DNA of 64,000 nucleotides, taken from assembly GCA_950096615.1 (NCBI GenBank), contig CATNCP010000010.1:1-64000 (forward strand), in the 5' to 3' direction. The first letter of the stretch is position 1. Each line of letters begins with the position of its first letter. Below the pieces are notes generated by a model. That model did not search any database and was not told where the DNA came from. It saw only the letters and a list, made by a program, of their open reading frames with translations. Shown here one piece after another: positions 57,598 through 64,000 of the stretch. The translations under genes were made by a program, and so were the position numbers. Source of the stretch: an uncultured Kangiella sp. (GTDB lineage: Bacteria > Pseudomonadota > Gammaproteobacteria > Enterobacterales > Kangiellaceae).

Positions 57598-57819
57598 ATG
57601 GCGAAGCAAATCCCTATCAGCAATAACATTAAAACTTTGCGGTTTCTAAATGATGAAATGACTCAACAAGAACTCGCTGACAAGCTTGGACTGACAAGGC
57701 AAACCATTGCAGCTATTGAACAACGTAAATATTCGCCCTCTTTAGAGGCTGCATTCAAAATTGCTATGATTTTTGATAAATCTTTAGAAGAGGTGTTTAG
57801 CTTCGAGGGTGCCGACTAG
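57598..57819 (+). CDS. Short Xre/Cro-family HTH transcriptional regulator
   Basis: The 73-residue protein is a single Cro/CI-type HTH: IKTLRFLNDEMTQQELADKLGLTRQTIAAIEQRKYSPSLEAAFKIA, then a short FDKSLEEVF end with no sensor domain. It starts two bases after the membrane protein gene. Members of this compact type bind palindromic operators as dimers and the two operators upstream of the operon are the obvious targets. Its stop overlaps the convergent DUF962 stop by four bases. Confidence 0.92.
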   Translation: MAKQIPISNNIKTLRFLNDEMTQQELADKLGLTRQTIAAIEQRKYSPSLEAAFKIAMIFDKSLEEVFSFEGAD

Positions 57820-58142
57820 AAGTATTTAGGCCACTCATATTTTAAACGCCCAGTTAACGCGTAATAAAACATCTTATAATCAGCCGCTAATGACCATAGT
57901 GGGTAAGTAAACGTTGCAGGACGGTTCTTTTCTAGGAAAAAATGACCAATCCACGCTGGCCCATACCCTACAACTAGCGCTAACGGTATAAACCACCAGT
58001 TCTGAGTGAGAATCAACCAGACTAATAAAGCCGTTGAAAAAAAAGTGCCACAATAATGAAGGAAGCGATTTCTGGGCAAGCGATGCTCGCCCAGATAGTA
58101 AGGCCAGAACTCTTTAAAACTTTTTAGTTCTTTTTCCGACAT
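57816..58142 (-). CDS. DUF962 (Mpo1-like) membrane protein
   Basis: The 108-residue protein starts SFKEFWPYYLGEHRLPRNRFLHYCGTFF, which is the DUF962 signature with H-x-x-P and H residues; yeast Mpo1 of this family is an iron-dependent dioxygenase in alpha-oxidation of phytosphingosine. Two to three membrane segments follow, with GPAWIGHFFLEKNRPATF holding further His and Glu ligands. The bacterial substrate is unknown. It converges on the HTH gene and begins 12 bp after the FKBP stop region. Confidence 0.88.
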   Translation of the reverse strand: MSEKELKSFKEFWPYYLGEHRLPRNRFLHYCGTFFSTALLVWLILTQNWWFIPLALVVGYGPAWIGHFFLEKNRPATFTYPLWSLAADYKMFYYALTGRLKYEWPKYF

Positions 58143-58153
58143 TAGACGTCAGC

Positions 58154-59110
58154 TTATTGCTTATCGCCCGTCGCTTCTTTAACTTCTTCTTTGACCTCTT
58201 CAGCGCCTTCTTTCACAGCGTCTGCAGCTTCAGAAGCCGTTTCTTCGACAGCTTCACCAGCTTCTTCAAGCTTTGCTTCAACGCTATCTTCTGGTGCTTG
58301 ATACGGCTCTTCAGGATTAATAGCTAACAGCTCCACATCAAAGATTAATGTTGAGTTACCAGGAATTTGCGCGCGATCATTTTCGCCGTAGGCTAGTGCC
58401 GCAGGAATCACGAACTCGTACTTATCGCCAACCGTCATGTACTGAAGCCCTTCAGTCCAACCTGGAATAACGCCGCCTAAGTTGAAGTCGATTGGCTTGT
58501 TACGCTTGTACGAACTATCAAACTCTTTTCCATCAATAAAAGTACCACGATAATGAACACGTACGGCATCTTCAGCTGTTGGGCTTTCTGAGCCCTCAGC
58601 ATCTTCTACTACGCGATACATCAAGCCTGATTCAGTCTTAGTGACTCCTTCTTTTTCAGCATACTCAGCTTCAAAAGCTTGCCCTTTCTTCAAAGTTTCT
58701 TCAGCTTTCTTCTTCGCCTCTGCTGCTATCTCAGCTTGACGCTCTTGCATCTTTTCGTTTAAAGCTGTTTGAAATTCGTTCATGTTAGCTTTAACTTCTT
58801 CTTCAGAGAACTTGGCATTTCCAGCAAAACCATCGCGCATACCTTCCACGACTAAGTCTTTATCAATTTCAATGCCGTACTCTTTAATAGAGTCGAAGTT
58901 TTTAGACATTTGGCGAGAAAAATTCACACCCATTGAATATGCAGCTTTCTCATACATACTCTCAAACTCACCTTGTTGCTTAGTTGCAACAGCACCCTTC
59001 TCTTCAGCTTTTGTAGCATTATTTGACTTATCGTTGCCTGAATCACAAGCAACAAGCGTGCCCGCTAGAGCAACCGCTACAGCTGTTTTTTTGATCGATA
59101 ATAGTTTCAT
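58154..59110 (-). CDS. FKBP-type peptidyl-prolyl isomerase lipoprotein (FkpA-like)
   Basis: The 318-residue protein has a lipobox LAGTLVACD (Cys near residue 22), an N-terminal helical dimerisation domain (about 50-160: YEKAAYSMGVNFSRQM, VVEGMRDGFAGNAKFS) and an FKBP domain (about 165-265: AVRVHYRGTFIDGKEFDSSYKR, GGVIPGWTEGL, IPAALAYGENDR). A Glu/Ala-rich tail of about 45 residues ends it, like a coiled coil. It is a periplasmic proline isomerase and chaperone. E. coli FkpA lacks the lipobox and this tail. Confidence 0.92.
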   Translation of the reverse strand: MKLLSIKKTAVAVALAGTLVACDSGNDKSNNATKAEEKGAVATKQQGEFESMYEKAAYSMGVNFSRQMSKNFDSIKEYGIEIDKDLVVEGMRDGFAGNAKFSEEEVKANMNEFQTALNEKMQERQAEIAAEAKKKAEETLKKGQAFEAEYAEKEGVTKTESGLMYRVVEDAEGSESPTAEDAVRVHYRGTFIDGKEFDSSYKRNKPIDFNLGGVIPGWTEGLQYMTVGDKYEFVIPAALAYGENDRAQIPGNSTLIFDVELLAINPEEPYQAPEDSVEAKLEEAGEAVEETASEAADAVKEGAEEVKEEVKEATGDKQ

Positions 59111-59182
59111 TGAGGATTCCCCAAATGGTTAATTGATTGTTAAAAACATAACATTTTGCATAGAAATAGCCAAAATGCGAGC

Positions 59183-59707
59183 CTAATCGCTCAACTTTTG
59201 AACCAGAGCACCTAGCGCTTTGGCTTCTTTTTCCGCCTCATCTCCACTACTGGTGGCGCGGACATAGTTAGTAAGGTTGGGCTCAACCGTATTTTCTTCA
59301 AGGATGGAATTGTTAAATCCAAGTAAAGTCTCCATAGCCTTAGATTGAACCAGATTTTCTCCCTTGAGTTCTAAGTCCAGTAATTCTTCGTACTTCTTAC
59401 GGTCGGTCAGCTTCACCTTTCGACGCCGTTGTCGAATCTTACGCACGCCTTCTCGCAAACGGTCGGTTCTTTTAATCAGCATACTCCAACCAGTTTTCGA
59501 GATAAGATAATGCCGCTGTCCTAACCAAATAGCTAATAACAGAAAGTTTACATTACAATTAAAGCGGTTCTGCATGGCCAAACATAACGTTTGGACATCA
59601 CCATCCGCGTAGACAGCACAGGTCCAATCCCAAAACTCATCGGCCCAATCCGCCACAGAAATATCTTTTTGTTCCAGCACCAAGTCCAAATTTGTTGTCT
59701 TACTCAT
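59183..59707 (-). CDS. TIGR02444 family protein
   Basis: The 174-residue protein shows the family pattern FWDWTCAVYADGDVQTLCLAMQNRF split by short loops, then NVNFLLLAIWLGQ and a basic stretch around RLREGVRKIRQRRR. It is cytoplasmic with no motif that suggests a catalytic function; the family is uncharacterised. The gene overlaps the upstream DUF423 gene by eight bases, so it is translationally coupled. Confidence 0.85.
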   Translation of the reverse strand: MSKTTNLDLVLEQKDISVADWADEFWDWTCAVYADGDVQTLCLAMQNRFNCNVNFLLLAIWLGQRHYLISKTGWSMLIKRTDRLREGVRKIRQRRRKVKLTDRKKYEELLDLELKGENLVQSKAMETLLGFNNSILEENTVEPNLTNYVRATSSGDEAEKEAKALGALVQKLSD

Positions 59708-60086
59708 CAGTATTCGACTGCCTTGAAAAAATTGCCAGTATTAAAGCGAGCCAGCTACTAATTAGCAAGACTCCACCGACAGGAATGATACTCCGTACCC
59801 ATTCTTGCTGGGTTATCGCGTAAAAGTATAAACCGCCACTGAAGCCAATGATGCCAGCGAACATCAGCCAGCCAGCTAGCAAAGTCTTTTTGTTAGGGAA
59901 TTGGCTAAATACAATCCCTATCGCCAGCAAGCCTATTGCATGATAGACCTGATAGTTGACGCCTAGATTAAACAGGTGCATCGACTTATCCGTCAGCTTA
60001 GCTGAAAGCGCATGCGAGCCAACAGCGCCTAACGCAACTGCAAGCGCCATAAACATGGCACCGTGCAATAAAAAATTCTTTTTCAT
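59700..60086 (-). CDS. DUF423 membrane protein
   Basis: Starting at ATG 60086 (MKKNFLLHG), seven bases after AAGGA, it is 128 residues; the frame opens seven codons earlier. Four membrane helices are evident. AVALGAVGSHALSAKLTD, FNLGVNYQVYHAIGLLAIG and GLYFYAITQQEWVRSIIPVGGVLLI match the DUF423 consensus (YgdD-like). Function unknown. It is co-transcribed with the TIGR02444 gene. Confidence 0.9.
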   Translation of the reverse strand: MKKNFLLHGAMFMALAVALGAVGSHALSAKLTDKSMHLFNLGVNYQVYHAIGLLAIGIVFSQFPNKKTLLAGWLMFAGIIGFSGGLYFYAITQQEWVRSIIPVGGVLLISSWLALILAIFSRQSNTDE

Positions 60087-60208
60087 AATATCCTTGGTTT
60101 TACTCACTCGAACATAGATGAAGCTGTCTGCATTATGACAAATTTCACAGTCATTGTAATTGCTCAGTGACGCGGTAAAATGATGAAAACACTAAATATC
60201 GACTCATT

Positions 60209-61741
60209 TTGTCAAAAGAAAAAGGTTCACTAGGCTCACGCATCGTCCTCGGATTCGCCTTTGGCGTACTTAAGCTCTTCGCAAAGCTTCCTTACCCTGT
60301 CGTAATGGCTGCGGGTCGTACTTTGGGCAGGTTGCTGTATCGTGTTAAAAGCAGACGAATGATCGTGGAAGCGAACCTACGTTACTGCTTTAACAAAAAA
60401 ACGTTTGATCAACGTCAGACCATGGCTAAGCGCCACTTTCTGGCTTTGGGTGAGGGTTTTGCAGAACTGACCTTAGCTTGGTACAAGCCTTTTGACAAAC
60501 TTGAGAAATATCATCAAATCAAAGGCCTAGAGCACTACGAAAAGGCAAAAGACAGTGGCCAAGGAATTCTATTCTTAGGCTACCACACCACCAGCTTGGA
60601 ACTGGCTGGTGCGCTGATGGCTAAGTACCTTGATTTCGCCGCTTTTTATCGTCCCAACAAAAACCCAGTGCTTGACCGACATATTCAGGCTGGCCGCACT
60701 AATCGTAGTAAAACTATGGGGCGTAACGATATCCGTTCTATTGGCAAGTGGTTAAAAAGTGGTGAAGGTTTGTGGCTTATGCCCGACCAAGACATGGGAA
60801 GGCACAGCACTGAATTTGCTCCCTTCTTTGGCAACCCAGCTTGCACCCTGACATCGCCACAGAGAATTGCAAAACTGGGCAAGGCTAAAGTTTTGCCAGT
60901 GAGTTATCATAAAAATAAACAAGGTGTGATGACCATAGAAGTGTTGCCTGAAATTGAGTTTACGGGCGATGATTATATTGACTGCACCATGACTAACAAG
61001 ATTCTTGAAGCTTGTGTCATGCAGGCACCTGAACAGTATTACTGGGTTCATCGACGCTTTAAAACCTTACCCGAGGGGCAGCGTAGCGTTTATTACCAGA
61101 AGCCGCCGAAGCTCAAGTCCATTAGCGCTGAACAACATGATGGCGCCTTGTATTCAGGCAAAATTCTGTCTCGAGACAGTGGCCTACCTAAACTTGTAAG
61201 GACTATCGACGGCCAACTGCTTAATGTGTTCCATCGTGGCACCAGCTTCGGTACCGACTTAACTCGCAAAGAATTAAGCACGATGCTTCAGAAATGTGCT
61301 TTGTTTACTTTCCGTGGCTTTTACACCATATCGCCTAAAGAATTTACCTTCTGCCATGAGCGTGACGCTTACATGCTGCGTTATCAGGAGTCCCCCGGAG
61401 TTGCTTTGCACCATATTCCGCAAAGCCGCCGACACCCTACTGCAATTGTCTTAGGAAACTGGTTAGCCCAACTCCATAATGAAGGTATTAAATTAGGCGA
61501 AGTACGAGAAGCGAATATTCAGTTACTGCCTAATGGAAGCCCTATATTATTAAACCCTCGCAACTGTGAGTTCTATCACCAAGGCTTAAAAGAGAAGGCT
61601 CGACAGAAAGATATGAAGCAGTTCATCAATAGCATAGTGTTTCTGGAGCAGGACGAATCAAGCCAAAAACTCTTCCACGAACAGTATCAGCTCAATCGTC
61701 TGAATGAAGTTGATAATGAGCAAACTAACGTCGAAGATTAA
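60209..61741 (+). CDS. LpxL-like lipid A acyltransferase fused to a kinase-like domain with lost catalytic residues
   Basis: The 510-residue protein starts at a TTG; no in-frame ATG lies upstream and the next Met would remove conserved sequence. Residues 1-295 are a lysophospholipid/lipid A acyltransferase: membrane helix, LPYPVVMAAGRTLGRLLYR, the catalytic HTTSLE (H126-x4-E131), MPDQDMG, YWVHRRFKTLPEG. Residues about 300-510 resemble WaaP/Kdo kinases: LGNWLAQLHNEGIKLGEVREANI then ILLNPRNCEFY. The usual HGDL reads LGEV (429-432) and the metal-binding DFD reads LNPRN, so it looks like a pseudokinase. It may bind LPS core and guide acylation. Confidence 0.78.
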   Translation: MSKEKGSLGSRIVLGFAFGVLKLFAKLPYPVVMAAGRTLGRLLYRVKSRRMIVEANLRYCFNKKTFDQRQTMAKRHFLALGEGFAELTLAWYKPFDKLEKYHQIKGLEHYEKAKDSGQGILFLGYHTTSLELAGALMAKYLDFAAFYRPNKNPVLDRHIQAGRTNRSKTMGRNDIRSIGKWLKSGEGLWLMPDQDMGRHSTEFAPFFGNPACTLTSPQRIAKLGKAKVLPVSYHKNKQGVMTIEVLPEIEFTGDDYIDCTMTNKILEACVMQAPEQYYWVHRRFKTLPEGQRSVYYQKPPKLKSISAEQHDGALYSGKILSRDSGLPKLVRTIDGQLLNVFHRGTSFGTDLTRKELSTMLQKCALFTFRGFYTISPKEFTFCHERDAYMLRYQESPGVALHHIPQSRRHPTAIVLGNWLAQLHNEGIKLGEVREANIQLLPNGSPILLNPRNCEFYHQGLKEKARQKDMKQFINSIVFLEQDESSQKLFHEQYQLNRLNEVDNEQTNVED

Positions 61742-62774
61742 GCATTGAAGCTAATTTATCAATTTTTGCTTTAACGTCATCAGCACTAATTAACGCCATG
61801 GCACCGCGGTCATGAACTCGAGTACGCCATGGCACCTGCTTCGGATTTTTGTGCAATATTCTTTCTACCGCTTGCTCAAACTTATCCACCGTTAAATCTT
61901 GGAATAGATAAGGACCTGATAGGCGACTCGGAGCAACCGCATATAAACCAATCACTCGGGTGTTCATAGCGTTAGCGATATGTGCAGGTCCCGTGTCGGG
62001 GGCAATGCAAAACTCTGATTTCTGTAATACTACAGCCAGCTGCTGTAAGCCGGTTTTACCAACCAGATTTATTAACGGCGTCGTACAAGTCGCTGAAATA
62101 TCATTAACTATCTCTTGCTCAAAGTCCGCGTCAGAACCGGTTAATACCACCGGCAACGCGTATTTCTTGTAGCAGTATTCAATCACTTCAATGTAACGTT
62201 CAACAAACCAGCTCCGCTCTATCTTGCTCGCGGCCGGGTTGATCACAATGTAGCGTTCTGGCAAATTTAGATGTTCAACATCCGTCGTTGTCGTGATATG
62301 CCAATTACGGTAGTCACTCGAATCCCCCCCATCAGCAGGGCTTGGATTAATGTTTAATTTTTGCGCAAACTTTCGAAAACTATCGTGTAAGTGCTCAGAC
62401 TCAAACTCAATACGTTCGTTAGTGAATAACCACTGCAACTCTCTAGCGCGAGTTTTATCGAAACCAATTTTTCTTTTAGCTTTAACTAATGGGTATATTA
62501 AGTTAACTCTTGTACTAGCCTGCATTGCAAACAACACATCATAATAATTATCCAGTAGCCGCTTAATCTTACGGTAGTCCCCCAGTGATTTTGGCTTATC
62601 CACCACGATAAAGCTCAACCTGGGATGCACGCAGTCCTTTAACAGCTCATAAGCTGCCCGACCGATTAACCAAGTTATGGTTGCGTCTTTTCTTTGCTCG
62701 AGGATTGCACGAATTACCGGCAGCACCAAAGTACAGTCGCCTATGGCTGATAATCGCACAATTAGGATATTCAC
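61725..62774 (-). CDS. Glycosyltransferase family 9 (heptosyltransferase-like)
   Basis: I start at GTG 62774, which overlaps the MATE transporter stop as GTGA and follows GGGAG by six to seven bases, giving 349 residues; the open frame continues 42 codons into the upstream gene. NILIVRLSAIGDCTLVLPVI is the typical GT9 start (RLSxIGDxxL). VINPAASKIERSW, GSDADFEQEI and CIAPDTGPAHIANAMNTRVIGLYA form the nucleotide-sugar site. Such enzymes add heptose to Kdo in the LPS inner core. Its end overlaps the convergent acyltransferase gene by 17 bases. Confidence 0.9.
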   Translation of the reverse strand: MNILIVRLSAIGDCTLVLPVIRAILEQRKDATITWLIGRAAYELLKDCVHPRLSFIVVDKPKSLGDYRKIKRLLDNYYDVLFAMQASTRVNLIYPLVKAKRKIGFDKTRARELQWLFTNERIEFESEHLHDSFRKFAQKLNINPSPADGGDSSDYRNWHITTTTDVEHLNLPERYIVINPAASKIERSWFVERYIEVIEYCYKKYALPVVLTGSDADFEQEIVNDISATCTTPLINLVGKTGLQQLAVVLQKSEFCIAPDTGPAHIANAMNTRVIGLYAVAPSRLSGPYLFQDLTVDKFEQAVERILHKNPKQVPWRTRVHDRGAMALISADDVKAKIDKLASMLNLRR

Positions 62775-64000
62775 GCCTGCTCCCTTTTGTACTTCTCTAT
62801 CGTCGATAAAGAAATATAGCGTCCTGCTTTTATACCTCGGTACAGTAACCAGAACGAGGTGATGGCTCGCATTGCTAAAAATGCAAAGAACGCCCACCAT
62901 AGGCCATGATTACCATAATCTTTGGTAAAGAAATAAAGTGGTATAAAGCCAACAATAACAGCAAGAATCATTGAGTTTCGCATCGTGGTAATGGCTGAGG
63001 CACCCACAAAGATTCCATCCAACCAGAATCCCCAAATAGCAACTAACGGAATTAAGATAATATAAACATGGTAAGGCTCTGCCTGTTGTCTAACCGACTC
63101 AATGTCAGTAATCCAACCTATAAAGGTTTCTACGAACAGCAGAAATGTCAGGCAGAAAGCCAAGCTGGTGACGATCGACCAAAACCCACCAACATTAATA
63201 CTTGCTCTAAAGTCTTGCCATTTATCGCGCCCTAAAGCGCGTCCGACTTGAGCTTCCACGGCATTAGCAAAGCCATCTAAACCGTTTGAGATCACTAGCA
63301 AGAAGTTTAACAGCACGGCGTTCACGGCCATCACTTCGTCACCCAGCTCTGCGCCTCGGGAATGGATCGTAAAGAACACCAGCTCTAAAGACAATGTTCT
63401 AATAAGCAAATCACCATTGAGCCGCAATAGCTGCTTCAGCTTAGCCCATGCCAACTGAAACTTTTCTTGCAAAGGAAACTTATTAAGCAACCCCTTGAGG
63501 CAAATCGCGCCGTAAATAAAACCAAGAATTTCTGAAATGACGCTGGCGATTGCGACACCATCAACTGCCATGCCAAAGCCTTGCACAAATAACAAGTCCA
63601 GTCCGACATTGAATAAGTTAATGATCAACAGCATGGCGAACGGGACTCGTGCATTCTGCATGCCAATGAACCAGCCAATCATGACCGCATTGAGCAGTGT
63701 AAAAGGAAGTCCCCAAATTCGCGTATTCCAATACAATAGTACGCTTTCTTCAACAGCCGCAGAGCCTTCCACCCACCATAAGATGAGATCGATAATCCAA
63801 GGGTTTAATATCAAGGTTATGATGGCGACTGATAGGGCCAACAGCGAAGAAAGGAAAAGCCACTGTCGAATGTCTTGGTGATTGCTCGCGCCATAAGCCT
63901 GCGCCACCAAACCTGTGGTGATCATGCGCAGAAAGCCCATGGTCCAAACAATAAAGGTAAATAATGCAGCGCCAAGGCCGACAGCTGCTAAGTGGTGGGA
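62771..64000 (-). CDS. MATE family efflux transporter (DinF-like), N-terminus beyond the window
   Basis: The minus-strand frame stays open to the window end, so at least 409 residues are present and the start is missing. It has ten or so membrane helices in the visible part. AYGASNHQDIRQWL, NTRIWGLPFTLLNAVMIGWFIGMQNARVP and GRALGRDKWQDF (a second-half repeat motif) match the DinF subgroup of MATE transporters, which export cationic compounds with H+ or Na+. The stop overlaps the glycosyltransferase start, so both are in one transcript. Confidence 0.93.
   Translation of the reverse strand, partial: SHHLAAVGLGAALFTFIVWTMGFLRMITTGLVAQAYGASNHQDIRQWLFLSSLLALSVAIITLILNPWIIDLILWWVEGSAAVEESVLLYWNTRIWGLPFTLLNAVMIGWFIGMQNARVPFAMLLIINLFNVGLDLLFVQGFGMAVDGVAIASVISEILGFIYGAICLKGLLNKFPLQEKFQLAWAKLKQLLRLNGDLLIRTLSLELVFFTIHSRGAELGDEVMAVNAVLLNFLLVISNGLDGFANAVEAQVGRALGRDKWQDFRASINVGGFWSIVTSLAFCLTFLLFVETFIGWITDIESVRQQAEPYHVYIILIPLVAIWGFWLDGIFVGASAITTMRNSMILAVIVGFIPLYFFTKDYGNHGLWWAFFAFLAMRAITSFWLLYRGIKAGRYISLSTIEKYKREQA

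Noticed and set aside
62775-62900. N-terminal extension of the glycosyltransferase
   Set aside because: It lies inside the MATE transporter gene; the GTG at 62774 in the GTGA overlap gives the normal family start.
1-64000. CRISPR arrays, insertion sequences, prophage, rRNA or tRNA genes
   Set aside because: I saw no regularly spaced repeats, transposase or integrase motifs, phage genes or RNA gene signatures; small RNAs without strong structure cannot be excluded by eye.

Overview
The window looks like chromosomal DNA of a marine-type gammaproteobacterium. The gene set and local gene orders (trmL/gpsA/secB/grxC/yibN beside gpmI/envC; nudE/yrfG and hslR/hslO around a complete type II secretion cluster; envZ/ompR next to tex) are typical of that class. 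The moderate GC content, the glnA-DUF4124-ntrB order and the many periplasmic and outer-membrane proteins remind me of Kangiella and relatives. That is recollection, not a database result. I see no rRNA, tRNA, CRISPR array, phage or insertion sequence.

Layout. 1-6.4 kb: tail of an outer-membrane efflux factor, a secreted hypothetical protein, an AI-2E-type permease, tatD, a transporter-acyltransferase fusion, an SRPBCC protein, dtd and a lipoprotein. 6.5-13.9 kb: typA, a cysteine-containing periplasmic protein, a Cache-GGDEF diguanylate cyclase, a PP-loop sulfurtransferase-like gene coupled to a TusA-like sulfur carrier, and an isolated AT-rich methyltransferase. 13.9-21.4 kb: a large TonB-dependent receptor, then a nitrogen block glnA - DUF4124 - ntrB - shortened ntrC - trmL. 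21.4-33.2 kb: gpsA-secB-grxC-rhodanese, oxyR divergent from ahpC-ahpF, a stomatin/NfeD pair, gpmI-envC-ctp. 33.2-37 kb: two tandem paralogous HEXXH lipoproteins and a small lipoprotein. 37-50 kb: nudE, yrfG and the full gspC-N type II secretion operon on the minus strand. 50-57 kb: hslR-hslO, ompR-envZ, tex, dsbB and an ABM-fold enzyme. 57-64 kb: a small membrane protein with an HTH regulator behind a double-operator promoter, DUF962, an FKBP lipoprotein, TIGR02444, DUF423, and an envelope block (LpxL-like acyltransferase with a kinase-like tail, family 9 glycosyltransferase, MATE transporter).

Main discoveries. (1) The NtrC homologue next to ntrB keeps its receiver and Fis-type DNA-binding domains but lacks the whole AAA+ sigma54-activating domain. 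Identical NtrC-type palindromes lie in front of glnA and ntrB, and the glnA leader shows an extended -10 promoter but no convincing sigma54 promoter. This suggests an NtrBC system rewired to the housekeeping polymerase. (2) An LpxL-type lipid A acyltransferase carries a C-terminal WaaP/Kdo-kinase-like domain that appears to have lost its catalytic residues. (3) A tandem pair of HEXXH lipoproteins resembles no family I recognise. (4) A small membrane protein/HTH gene pair has two GTTA-N8-TAAC operators exactly 21 bp apart over its promoter. Together the genes describe a cell that invests in envelope biogenesis, protein export and secretion, periplasmic folding, peroxide defence and nitrogen control.
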